Shown: piece by piece, positions 35,429-45,553 of the stretch
Layout of the letters: each line of letters begins with the position of its first letter
How positions within the stretch are numbered: the first letter of the stretch is position 1
NCBI RefSeq assembly: GCF_035222485.1
Contig: NW_026946672.1
Span: 124,001 to 188,000, forward strand
Length of the DNA: 64,000 nucleotides
Direction: 5' to 3'
Origin: Podospora pseudoanserina
Taxonomy: Eukaryota; Ascomycota; Sordariomycetes; Sordariales; Podosporaceae
Program-made: the position numbers and the translations under genes
Notes under the pieces: model-generated
What the model saw: the letters and a program-made list of their open reading frames with translations, nothing else
What the model was told of the DNA's origin: nothing
Databases searched by the model: none

Positions 35429-35904
35429 ATTTCTACAATATAGGTGAGTGGTAAAAAAAAAAAGAAAAAAAGAAATGCCCCTCGGTTTGGTCTCCTCCAA
35501 ATCATCTACATTTCGTTGATTTATAGGTTGATGGCCATTCGTGCCCTGAGACAAGTCCCAGTGCGTGGTTCTCTGAGTGTGTGTGGGGAGTCATTGTTGG
35601 GAGGTCAGCAGGGAGTCCTGTAGCTGACCCCCATTCTGTCGGGTGATGCCACTCAGGAAATTTTTAGCTCGCGTAGGATCATAGTCTGGCTTACCATCGG
35701 GTTCTAAATACAACGCACCCCGGACACCACTGCTGTCATGTGAGAACTAGTGAGACAAAGAGTAAGCAGCGGTATGAGCCTGAAAACCCCCATGATGAAC
35801 TGAATCAAGTGATTATTTACTCGTTCATTTGATTACGCATTTTTGGAGTTTATACGGCCAAAACACCACACCCTTTACAGTTGCACTACCCTTCAAAACC
35901 AACC
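35429..35904. other. Intergenic between patatin and four-helix membrane protein genes
   Basis: This is the 5' flank of the patatin gene. It holds an A-rich run near 35452-35472 and no supported gene. Confidence 0.45.
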
Positions 35905-36701
35905 TTAGACCCTAGCGGTACCATGCCTTCCATTGCTATAACCCATATGCGTTTGTTGGTGTCCGTTTGCAACGGTAGGTCCGTAGTGTACACCATCGGA
36001 GTGCCTCATCTGCTGGTGGTGGGTCGCAATGGCATGCTCGTCACTTCCCGCCTTGTGGTGCTTCCTATACATGTCGCGCACTTCATGGAAAGCAGCTGTA
36101 ATGGCATGAAAAACCCTGGTTTCTTCCTTGTCAGTGTCCTGTGGACCTCGGGACTTTCTTGTGGAGTAACTCACGTGCTGACGATAGCCAGGATGAACGT
36201 TCCCCAAGGTAAGTCACAGCTATCATCGCCTGTCGTCGTCTCACCAGTTACGTTTGCCGCGTCTGCCGCATCTCTATCGTCATAACAGTGCCTTGGTCCA
36301 GCCATACCTCCGTTTGGCGATGTGATAACAGCAACTGCGATGAAAGCGCCAACAAACAAGATATCGAAGAGAACCCAGAGCCAGCGGAGCCACCTGGGAC
36401 CACCTCCCTTGAGAAGAAATGCCATGACAGTCGTGATGAGCGTGTATAGGACGGCGGCGGCAAGGATACCCTCAACGGCCCCGATGGCACTGTTGACTCC
36501 GCGGCGAGTTTTGATCGAGTTGACCAGACGGTATACCTTGTACATGCGCTGAGAGAAAATGCCAAGAGAGATGACGGAGGAGAGGAATTGCAGGACGCGC
36601 GTAAGGCGGAGGAACCAGCGGTAAAGACGCGAATGCTTGAGGCGATCAGGAACCCATCGGGTTAACAACCCTGTTTCATTGGATCTGTTTGTGTTTGCCA
36701 T
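35905..36701 (-). CDS. Four-helix membrane protein, MARVEL-like
   Basis: Exon 1 (36701-36175) and exon 2 (36115-35905) are joined across a 59-nt intron (GTGAGTTAC donor, CCAG acceptor), giving ILAIVSTVFHAITAAFHE. The protein of about 245 residues has four hydrophobic segments: RVLQFLSSVISLGIF; the stretch through AIGAVEGILAAAVLYTLITTVMAF; LWVLFDILFVGAFIAVAVIT; and LPWGTFILAIVS. Between helices 3 and 4 is an acidic, Cys-containing loop. The C-terminus is cytosolic and rich in His, Gln and Gly. This layout is that of fungal MARVEL-type proteins of the plasma membrane or secretory pathway, whose roles are mostly unknown. I chose the ATG at 36701 because the upstream in-frame extension (from 36758) lacks protein character. 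Confidence 0.72.
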
Positions 36702-37146
36702 TTTGCACGTAGTTGGGAGGCTTGATAAATCGAATTGTATGCGGGAGGCGATGGTCAAGGTCTGAGGAAAGGACTTTTCGAGGGACCATCACTTAAGCTA
36801 CATTGAGCCATATATATATTTGAGTGATAACTATCCCTCCGTGCTTCCTACGCGCTTGGCGTTCCACTCGCCGTTGCATTATTGACGTGCGAAACTTGAT
36901 TCTGTGTGGGTGCTTATCCCCGTACCAGTTGATGTTGTCATGACCCGCCATTCAACGTCACGACCTTGTAGTCACCCAACGAATTGTTTCGCAAAGTTGG
37001 AATACTGTACGATGTTATTTAGATACTTGCTCAGAAAAGATATTTGATGGTTTGCGGAGTATAGTAAGGTAGGTTATCAGAAATGTGATATGATGTCATC
37101 CGACATTGCCGTTCTACCCGCCCCCCTGAACTCTGGAGGCTTCCCT
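36702..37146. other. Intergenic, upstream of the membrane protein gene
   Basis: No gene supported. A TATATATATTT element lies near 36811-36821, about 110 bp upstream of the chosen start codon, and could be a TATA-type promoter element. Confidence 0.4.
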
Positions 37147-38170
37147 CTACACCCACTGTTGGTTTCCATAATGAGAGACAAAAGCACCTCCATCCCCTTT
37201 CTCCAAACTTGACGCCTCAATAACATCCCGCATCATTCTCACCGAAACCTCTGGCGCCTTGGGCCTTTCATAACCAGGTGAATACTCCTTGAAGATACTC
37301 AGGAGGGGTTCCACGGCAGCTAGGTCATCCGCTGTAGCCCCGTCATAATGTCCAACTTCCACTGGCCCGGGACAGACAGCCAGAAACAAAACCCCGTCCT
37401 TCTTGAACTGCGCGTTGAACTTGGCAACAACAGTGTTCATGGCGGCCTTACTCGCAGCATACAACGCACCGGGAGTGGCCCCCCATTGATTGGTGAAGGA
37501 GTTATCAGCAAGGCCGGATGTTATGGTGACAATCTTTTTGACGTGACCGGCGAGGATAAGGGGGAGAAAGAGGTTAAAAAGATGAACGTTGCCAATGACA
37601 TTGATCTCGAAGGCCTCACGGAAGGTCTTGGTGAGCTCTCCCGGTTGTTTGCCCCTGTTTTGCGGTGTTAGTAGAAAAGAATTTCCCACAAGTGTAGTCT
37701 GAAGAACATACAGTTCGCCAATCGGTAGAAACAAGTCGAATTTTGGCACAAGACCCGCGTTGGCAATGATGTAGTCCAGAGACCCGCCCGTGATCTCAGC
37801 CGTGTCGGCAGCCGCTTGCTGATGTGATTCGTTAGCGTCAATCGTCGCAATATAATAATCTGCCGTCTCTCTTCGAATATTGTCAGACTCATTCGTACCT
37901 TCAACGCATTGTAATCGGTGATATCAGCTTGTAGGATGTAAATGTTCCGCCGCCCTTGTAGGACTGCATCCTCAGACACCTTTTTCTCTGTGTCAGATTT
38001 GTTGCGGACAAGTGCAATGACCGTATTTTTCGCATCACTTGAGTACTGACGAAGAAATTCGTACTGTAGGAGGTATGGCGGGTTAGTCCTTTGACCAAAA
38101 TCAGCAAGATGGCTTTGACATTGCTCACCCCAATGCCCCTAGAGGCTCCAGTGATCAGAACGAAAGGCAT
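37147..38170 (-). CDS. Short-chain dehydrogenase/reductase
   Basis: This is an NAD(P)-dependent Rossmann-fold oxidoreductase. The start ATG at 38170 opens MPFVLITGASRGIG, the TGxxxGIG cofactor motif. Short introns follow, then EFLRQYSSDAKNTVIALVRN, NIYILQADITDYNALK (the Asp that contacts adenine) and SLDYIIANAGLV (the NAG motif). The active-site Ser is in KIVTITSGLADNS and the YxxxK pair in GALYAASKAAMNT. The PGPVEVGHY region after it is typical of the classical SDR family. The C-terminus ends FVSHYGNQQWV at 37147. About 250 residues are reconstructed with at least three introns, the expected size. The substrate cannot be predicted. No neighbour suggests a common pathway. Confidence 0.88.
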
Positions 38171-38843
38171 TTTTACCCTGAAACAATGAACCGAATTAGA
38201 TGTGGGTGTAAGATGAGGTTGATGTAAAGAGATGGGCCGCAGAACATTGGGAAGGGATCACTGACTATTTGTACAAGTTGCAGGGCTCCAGTATTTACTG
38301 GATCCCCAGTGGGAAGAGTAGAAAACATCATTGTTAATACTAGTTGCTCGTTTCATCCTGGTTTGTAAGTCACTCTAAGGTGTGCTTACCTGACAGTTGC
38401 CAAAGTTTCGTGCTTTGATCGACATTGCATGGTAACCGCGCTTGGTTGCTGAATTCGGAAGTTGGTGTAACCTCAACAACCAACATGACCCAAGAAAGGT
38501 ATCCGGAGAGACGAAATGCGTCAGTAGTGTGCCATTGAGAGCAGAAGCTGCATGGAATTTGTGCATGGCGCCCAACGGATGGTAAAACTAGGCCAGAAAA
38601 GAGCCTCTTCCCGTCTTCTACAACACCTTGATTGCCTTGGCCACATTGAATATTGAATCTTGATATGAAGACATGATGTTCCACGAGCACATACATACAT
38701 ACCCGGCACAACCTGGAAGCACATCGTTACGCCAATCCTGTTAAGACCCTGTAACTCCTTTCTTAGCATCGTGAAAGCCAATCAGACCATTCTTGGCCAC
38801 TTGCCAAGGCAATTTCCCACCAAGATGTTGACTCCATTTTGCC
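38171..38843. other. Intergenic between SDR and Hsp70-like genes
   Basis: Small minus-strand ORFs at 38370-38781 have no protein character or family match. No RNA gene was seen. Confidence 0.45.
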
Positions 38844-41237
38844 TTAACTCTGATACTCCACGTTCACATCGTGTTCCGCCTGCTTGGAACCCACCTGGAT
38901 CGTCCACTTGGGCTGTCCCCCGAATCTCATAGCCAGTGACATCTCGTCAAACTTCCGCCACCCATCTGCCAGGTTGCCCACCGGTTTCCACTGTTCAAAA
39001 GGCTTGTCCCACTCACACTCAATCCGACACAACTCCGTCACGGTCTCATCCTTTCTTTTGGGAGGTATGTCTGACTGGCTGTACTCGATGACAAATACAC
39101 ATTTCGATTGGGCCGTCTGCTTGGTGGCGTATTGGTGATATCCAAACAGGACGGGCTCTTTCTTGCTCACTTCGTCGCCTTTCTTCAGGTACCAGTCCAT
39201 GCGTCGTGTGACCTCTGTCTTCTCAGGGTTCCGCTTCACTCGGTCGTGAGCTGGATCGAAGTCGCGCAGGGCTGCCACGGCCACCTCGCTCTGAATGCCG
39301 TAGCTGTATCTTGCCTTTCGAGTGACGACCTCGGGAATTCGGGAAATGACACGATGCTGACCGGGGGTGAGGCTTGACAGCATTGACATTTTATCTTGAA
39401 GAAGTCGAATTACCGCCCCGCGGGCGACAGCAGACCAGCTAAAGAACCCATCATGTTAGCCGCATCTAGCATTTCCGAGTCAAGGTTATGGTGTATGACA
39501 CTTACGCTTTATCGAATGGTCTCAGAATGATCTTCTCCTTCGTCATTCCTGGTTCAGTTGGGCTGTTGTCGTATTCTTTGTCAAGCTGATTGTAGATGTA
39601 CTGCGAGCCACCAAGACCGCCCACAAGGAGGATTTTCTAGTCAACACATGTTAAATCGGCAAAGCTCCGCAAACGCCTCATCTTGATGGCAATGAGGGGC
39701 CACGTTCATACCCTTGGTTTTCTCCCCGTTTGGATCTCAACACCTTTGATTTGCTCCGTGAGCAGGGAGCGGATCCCAACGAGAGACTGGTCGAAGAACC
39801 CGGCCATTGCTTCTCTGCCATATACCAAGAATGATTGGGTTAGTCACTGTCTTGGAAATTGTGCTATGGTTGATGGAAAGCTAGGATGGAAACATCATCA
39901 CTCACCGACTGATAGAGAAGGACCCTTTGCCTCTGAGTCTGTCTATCTTGCCAAAAGCCTTTGTAGGGGGGGTCAGAAAGAACCTCGGCGGCTGAGGGTT
40001 CCCCGTGAAACTGCGCTTTGCACCCATCTCCCAGTCCTTGGTGACAAACAGATTGTGCTCAGCAGTATCGAGCGAATCCAGCTTTAGTTTTATCTCCCAT
40101 TTCAGGTAGGCTGCAAATGCTTCATCCACCTTGAAAGCCCCGGAAAGCTTCCCTAGATCTTAGCATCAGTATTGATCATGATTGTGTGGCTAAACAGGGC
40201 ACTCACCGTCGCCATTGACGCACTCTCCGATGCAAAACGGGCTGAGGGATTTGACGGTGTAACTGATGACATCCTGGAATACCTTTTATTAGCCAGGAGC
40301 CACGGTGGCGAGAGCTAAGTTTAAGAACAACTTACAACCGTTCCTCCGCCGGCATCGCAAACAACAAATGACTCTCCGGGCTTGAAAGGCACAATCAGCT
40401 CACCAAACAATTGAAACCTTCGAGATATATCATACCTGAATTTCAGGAAAGTCTCGGCGGTCGAGAAATATGGACAGGCCAGCAGCCTCTGGCTCTTGAA
40501 TCAAATCGAGCGTTGTGGTGCCAATGTCCCTGTCGACGGTGATGCCAGCAATGTTGGCAGCCTCTCTCATAGCCTGCTCTGCATACTACGTTGTTTGGCT
40601 TCTGTTAGCACCAGTAAACCCAAGCTCGTCCTGGGTGATGGTAAATAACTTACGGGAGGCCAGATGGCGGGGACAGTGATGGCTACCCGAAGTGGCAGGT
40701 TGTCAATCACTAACATCTCGCCCAGCTTCTTATATGTATGTGCCCATAGCTTCTTGAGATATAAGCCCACAACCTCGGTAGGAGTCATCCCGCGTGCTCT
40801 TATCTGTTGCTGGGCGTCTTTTAGAGGACGCGAATTCCGGATCTCGTCTCGGATGATATCCTGGTCCTTGAGCAGAAGGAGTTTAAACCACTTTATGGGC
40901 TTCATCTGCGGTGTGACCTCATACCCCCATTTCCCTGATGCGAGATCAAATTGAGTAGGCACTTGGTCCTCGCCTGCATTCAAGTGAAACTCGGAAGGCC
41001 ATTCTGTGATTTCATGAATATCACCCGGACTTTCCGAGAAGGCCCAAGACACACCGCAGTATCTGACATGAACCCAAAGTTAGTACACACAAAGGTATTG
41101 TCTTCACCTATTGCAAAAACCCACGTGGTCCCGAAGTCGATACCTACGGCTACAAACTTGCCGCCAGCAACGCCTCCACTGGTAGATGGGCTAGGACTCG
41201 CAAGAGAAGACCGAAGCCGGTAGGGTAGTGACGACAT
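38844..41237 (-). CDS. Hsp70-like actin-fold ATPase
   Basis: The protein starts at the ATG at 41237 and several introns rebuild an actin/Hsp70 nucleotide-binding domain. The phosphate-1 motif is VGIDFGTT (residues about 31-38), joined through a 5' intron with a TACTAAC branch point to YCGVSWAFSES. Other motifs are LPLRVAITVPAIWP, AANIAGITVDRD, LIQEPEAAGLS, the phosphate-2 motif VVCDAGGGTV, KVDEAFAAYLKWEI, and the adenosine motif KILLVGGLGGSQYI. The C-terminal 200 residues do not look like the canonical beta-sandwich substrate domain of DnaK-type chaperones. This is therefore one of the divergent fungal Hsp70-like proteins, often found in accessory regions. It is divergent from, and about 390 bp away from, the GTPase gene to its right, so shared regulation is plausible. 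Confidence 0.87.
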
Positions 41238-41630
41238 GATGTGGTTGGATAGCTATCAGAGAGATTGACGGAGGTGTATCGTTTTTTCCTTTGTGAAAGA
41301 TAGACAGAAAAATGGTGTAAAGGGGTATCGATGAGATGGATGACCTGATAAACAACAGGGTCGCAGCCAAAGTACCAAACATCCCGTCCACACCCCCCCA
41401 CGTCTCAGCTCGAAACCGGGGTACAGCGCTTGCAGGTCTTCGGAGGACATGCTTGGCGCAGTACCCGATGAAGGTAAGGCTGGGATACAACCACCCCTCC
41501 CCCATCCACGTCAAAAATCCCATCGGTCTTTGAGGAGGAGATTTATTTCATAAAACTCGCCCCAAAATGGCGATTCTTCTTCCGACATACCTTGGCCAGC
41601 AGAACGCAAGAGAGTGCAGAAAAGTTCATC
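41238..41630. promoter_or_regulatory. Shared divergent promoter region, Hsp70-like / GTPase
   Basis: This 393-bp gap separates the start codons of two head-to-head genes. It holds AT-containing segments and no ORF with protein character. The arrangement allows co-regulation. I could not identify a clear heat-shock element (repeated GAA/TTC blocks). Confidence 0.4.
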
Positions 41631-42702
41631 ATGGACAGCGAGAGGGAGGGCATCATTCTCCTCTTGGGGGTGACGGGTGCTGGAAAGAGTTATTTCATCA
41701 ATCAGCTGAAGAAGAAGGGTCCTGTAACCGAACGACCTGTGAGAGAGGGACACACTCTTCGTTCTCGTGAGTACCTTATCCACTGGAAACACAGACAGGA
41801 GCGCCAGCATAGTTACCAGGTTCATGGTTGCTAACGCTGATCCAGAGACTTCACGCTGTCAACTGGTTCAAATGGTTCTCGAAGACGATGACGGAGACGA
41901 GAGGAGCATCTCGGTTGTTGATACGCCTGGATTTGATGACACTGAACGGCCGGATGGCGAAGTGTTGGCTGAGATTACCGAGTTTCTGGCAACGCAGCAC
42001 GCACTTGGCATACCACTCAAAGGTGTGTTGTACCTTCACAAGATCACCGACAACCGGATGACCGGGTCCTCGGGGACCTATCTGCGGCTCCTTCAATCCT
42101 TGATTGGAGATTCTGCCATGGCCAACGTCGTCTTGGTCACCACAATGTGGTATATGTTGCGTGACGAGTACGAAGGGGAGGGTCTTCGACGCCAGACGCA
42201 ACTCAGTGAAAAATACTGGAAATCCCTGACAGAAAAAGGGGCGGGGGTAACGAAGTTTGAGGGGACTCCCGAAAGCGCATGGTCCATTGTCCGTAAGCTG
42301 GCGCCAAAGGAACCTGTGGTTCTTGACTACCAACGGCAAGTTATCGAAGAGGGCCGCGATCTCATTCGCACCAATGCTGGGAACAGTCTACTTCAGAAGC
42401 TGGAGTCGACCAAGGTAGAATACAGCATCAGGCTCAAGGACCTCGAAGATCAACACGATGAAGCCATCGCCATCGGAGACAAGGCAGTGGCTCGGGACAA
42501 GGAAAGAGAGATAAGCGAGGCCCAGGATGTGTTGAGGCGAATCGACAAGTCGGTGGCCAAGCTGGGGGCACAGCCAGGTCCGCGGATCAAGGAAGGGGTT
42601 GCCAGGGCCATGAAAGGCCAGGCGGCAGGGCGGGCGGTGACGGTGCTGGCAGCCATTCTGAACATCACCTTGTTTGTCGTGCAGCTGGTGGTGGGTGTGT
42701 GA
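41631..42702 (+). CDS. AIG1/IMAP-like small GTPase with C-terminal membrane anchor
   Basis: Exon 1 (41631-41766) and exon 2 (41846-42702) are joined across a 79-nt intron with a GCTAAC branch point. The P-loop is GVTGAGKSYFINQL near the N-terminus (residues about 14-21). The G3 motif is SVVDTPGFDDTERP, followed by GVLYLHKITDNRMTGSS, a pattern typical of AIG1/GIMAP and related fungal GTPases. The TTMW-containing stretch VVLVTTMWYML takes the place of a classical NKxD. A coiled coil (about residues 200-290, RLKDLEDQHDEAIAIGDKAV) follows. The protein ends in a hydrophobic tail (VLAAILNITLFVVQLVVGV) that could be a tail anchor. GIMAP-type GTPases assemble on membranes in immune and stress contexts, but the fungal role is unknown. 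The ATG at 41631 is the first in frame before the P-loop. Confidence 0.86.
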
Positions 42703-43262
42703 GATATGGTGGGTGTGTGAGATAATAGCTCCTCGGCTAGCTTAAAAGTGCCCCGCCCTCACTCCAAAGTTCAAACCTCAGCTGCCCGCGGCCCCCCATT
42801 GAGTGTTCCGCCGACCTACTATTCGACCATTTCAAGATAAGCGCCTAGATTCACTCACCTACGTTACCTACTCATACCATTTCATTACCCGCAATGTGTT
42901 CTGATTGCCTTCATTTTTGGCCCCGTTGTGTCATGGGAAACCCGAATGGATCCCAACAGGCAGGCTGCGAGCCCTTGTGCGGCCCCTGTTTTCTTAACGA
43001 GTGCGGCCAGGCAGTACCTATCCTTCTGGTTAGCCTGAGGCGTTCATGGCGTCGTTGTGGCTGCCTCCATGTCAATAGCGTGATGCATGTTGCTTCCACA
43101 CCCCCGTGTACAAACCACCATTCAGGTAGCACAAGTCTCTTGAGGCTGAGGGCGCCAAAATTCTCGAAGGCACAGAGCTAAGAACATGCATTTCAACCAT
43201 GTTGCCAGGTTGGGGGATGTGGTGGGCTCAGGAGATTTCCTTTTCTTCACTTCGTCAGTCAT
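42703..43262. other. Intergenic between GTPase and coiled-coil genes
   Basis: A plus-strand ORF at 42894-43181 is Cys-rich and lacks protein character. No gene is supported. The 14-base segment GATATGGTGGGTGTGTGA-like sequence around the GTPase stop codon is directly duplicated (about 42692-42721). Confidence 0.45.
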
Positions 43263-45107
43263 ATGGACTATTCACTTCGAGAAGGAAGCTTGACCGGACA
43301 GAATTATCCACCTCTAACAACTCATCACAGATCCCGACCACTGGATCGTCGAGTTCCAAGGCCACGCACAGCAGACGAAAGTAGCATGAGCGCGACTTCG
43401 TGGTTTCAGAAGGCGAGGATACTTCCCATACCAACAGTCCTGCCTGACGATGACCGTCTCAACGGGTCGCCCAGGCCATCTGGTGGCAATTCCTCTCAAC
43501 ACTCTCGTTCAAGGGACTCGGCTTCGTATCACGACATTTCAGCAGGCCCAACAACCCATCAGTCCGCATGGTATCGATTAAAGAAGAAGCCGAAGCTTGG
43601 GTCACCAAGAGTGTCAAACAAAAGTTTTGACGGTGGTATCGTGAGCGTCGCTGGTTCACGAAGCAGCTTCTCAGCGGCGGACCAGCCCTCTAAGTTGGGC
43701 AAAAGGAACCCAAATGGACTTGTCTCTCTCGATAGCCCTCCAGCTGTTCCACCGAAGCTTCATGTCGAAACCGTGTCAACTCTCGAAGTCGTGGCATCTC
43801 GTTTGAGCATGAGCGCCAACCCAGTTATTGAGCAGCACAATCGAAAAGGGAGTGTGCCCAAATGCGGTACCGTGGCTATCGCAACCACTTTGCTCCAGCA
43901 AGTTGACAGCGCCATTGACACCAGTACCATACCGAGCCCACAGCCAGTGCCCAGCACCAGCATCGCATCCGATTTTTCCTGGCAGCAAGCAAAAGATCGG
44001 ATGAACTACCTTGAACAGGAGCTCCGCCAGGCCCAGCACGAGATCGAGCATGCCCATAATGAGATCACGCAGCGAGACAAGGAGATCGTCAGGCTGGGGG
44101 AAGAGCTCAATGCGGCCAGACAGGTCCTCCCGCCAGAAATAGCCGCTTACGAGGAGCAGTTCGCTGCCCAAAACGCTCTCATCGAGCGCCTCCGCACCAA
44201 GGCAGCCGATTCTGCCGGCATGGCAGCTGAGACACCGCTCGGGCAGTCCCGACTGCAGATGACGGAGAGCAGAATTCTTGAGGCATGGCGAGAGCTTACG
44301 TTTGAGGTGCACAATTTTGTTCGCTGCTATCTGAGCATCGAAGACTTGGGTGCGCGCAAGATGGAACAGTGGGCCAAGGCCCGCGGGGACAAGCTGAAAG
44401 AAATATGTCCCGGCTATGATCGAATGGTGCTCGACAAGGCGGCATCAGATTGGTTTGTCGAGGCGGCCATCTGGAAAGTCCTACATGGTGCTGTCTTTGT
44501 TAGCTCGACGACTCATGGGAATGCCTGCTGGGCGGGGAGATACCAGAGCAGACTCGAAAAGCTGAGTGTGTTGTTCCTCGTCCGTTTCTTCTGCAAGGTG
44601 TGGTGTTTGTGTGCTAACCGCGAACGGGACGATGAAGGCGTGGCGCTGGCATCGTCCATCAAACCCTCTGAACCAGACAAAACGCGCCACTTCCACCAGT
44701 GGAAAGCAGCTACCGCTTCTCTGATCTATACCCTGGGCCCCAAAGCCACCGATGTCCAGGAGACCATCCTGGATGTATCTGACAAGCTCGAGGAGCTCAT
44801 CGATCCGTTCAGATCCCGCCTGCCCATGGTTGCTGTGCGGGATATGCTTCACAAGATTGTCACAAAAGCCATCGCCTTTGACGAAACATTGTGTGGTCAG
44901 CAGAGCTGGTATTATCTTTGCTACCCGGACTTCTGCGACAACTTTGAACTAGACAGCAAGTTGGCCAATGTGGCCGAAAAAGAGTGCGTCACAGGCCAAC
45001 AGGCCAAGTTCGTGATTCGGCCGGGCCTCAGTCGGACAGGAGGGAGAAGGGGAGAAGGCAACTATGCCGAAGGGCAGGTGCTGGACAAGTGGCTGGCGTG
45101 CGTTTAG
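43263..45107 (+). CDS. Coiled-coil protein of unknown function
   Basis: Single-exon protein of up to 614 residues. I do not recognise a named domain. The ATG at 43263 opens the frame, but the ATG at 43386 (MSATSWFQKARILPIPTV) is an equally good start. Residues 1-220 are Ser/Pro-rich and probably disordered. A strong coiled coil follows (RMNYLEQELRQAQHEIEHAH to RLGEELNAARQ). The C-terminal half is a helical domain with many Trp and Cys residues (LEAWRELTFEVHNFVRCYL, DWFVEAAIWKVLHGAVF, CGQQSWYYLCYPDFCDNFEL). The domain appears compact and conserved in style, suggesting a real globular fold. It sits directly downstream of the GTPase on the same strand. The two might form a functional pair, but that is inference. 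Confidence 0.75.
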   Translation: MDYSLREGSLTGQNYPPLTTHHRSRPLDRRVPRPRTADESSMSATSWFQKARILPIPTVLPDDDRLNGSPRPSGGNSSQHSRSRDSASYHDISAGPTTHQSAWYRLKKKPKLGSPRVSNKSFDGGIVSVAGSRSSFSAADQPSKLGKRNPNGLVSLDSPPAVPPKLHVETVSTLEVVASRLSMSANPVIEQHNRKGSVPKCGTVAIATTLLQQVDSAIDTSTIPSPQPVPSTSIASDFSWQQAKDRMNYLEQELRQAQHEIEHAHNEITQRDKEIVRLGEELNAARQVLPPEIAAYEEQFAAQNALIERLRTKAADSAGMAAETPLGQSRLQMTESRILEAWRELTFEVHNFVRCYLSIEDLGARKMEQWAKARGDKLKEICPGYDRMVLDKAASDWFVEAAIWKVLHGAVFVSSTTHGNACWAGRYQSRLEKLSVLFLVRFFCKVWCLCANRERDDEGVALASSIKPSEPDKTRHFHQWKAATASLIYTLGPKATDVQETILDVSDKLEELIDPFRSRLPMVAVRDMLHKIVTKAIAFDETLCGQQSWYYLCYPDFCDNFELDSKLANVAEKECVTGQQAKFVIRPGLSRTGGRRGEGNYAEGQVLDKWLACV

Positions 45108-45553
45108 TTATGCCCCTGGGTTCAACATCATCATTGACAACAGAACTTGATGGGTTTGATCCACAGACTCCAGTGGTCTATTTTATCTACCGTTAATTAC
45201 CGAAGCTGTGACATGTCAATACATTTATCGAAACGCAAAACCGTCAGGGCTCTCTTTGATCAACAAAGCCAACTCTGCAGCAAGGCAGAGTGGTTCAGAT
45301 CTGCTCTCAGATGTCTGATCAAGAGGTTAAACTGGTTGAGGAGGTCCCTCCAGAAGAACTCATCCTTTCAGTACATCCGGGCAGTAAGTGTTTGCTCATC
45401 ATCCGGTTCGCAAGATGTTGCTATCAGTGTTTTATACATGAAGCGTAAATGGAGAGAGACTATGCCAGCTTTCACAAGGTGAGTAAAATTGCATAACTCT
45501 TGGATGAACCAACAGGCTTGCTTTTCTGCCCCAACGGAGAAAAAAAAGACAGA
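45108..45553. other. Convergent 3' flanks, no gene
   Basis: This gap lies between the stop codons of the coiled-coil gene (plus) and RIO1 (minus). It contains only short ORFs and presumably both polyadenylation regions. Confidence 0.5.
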
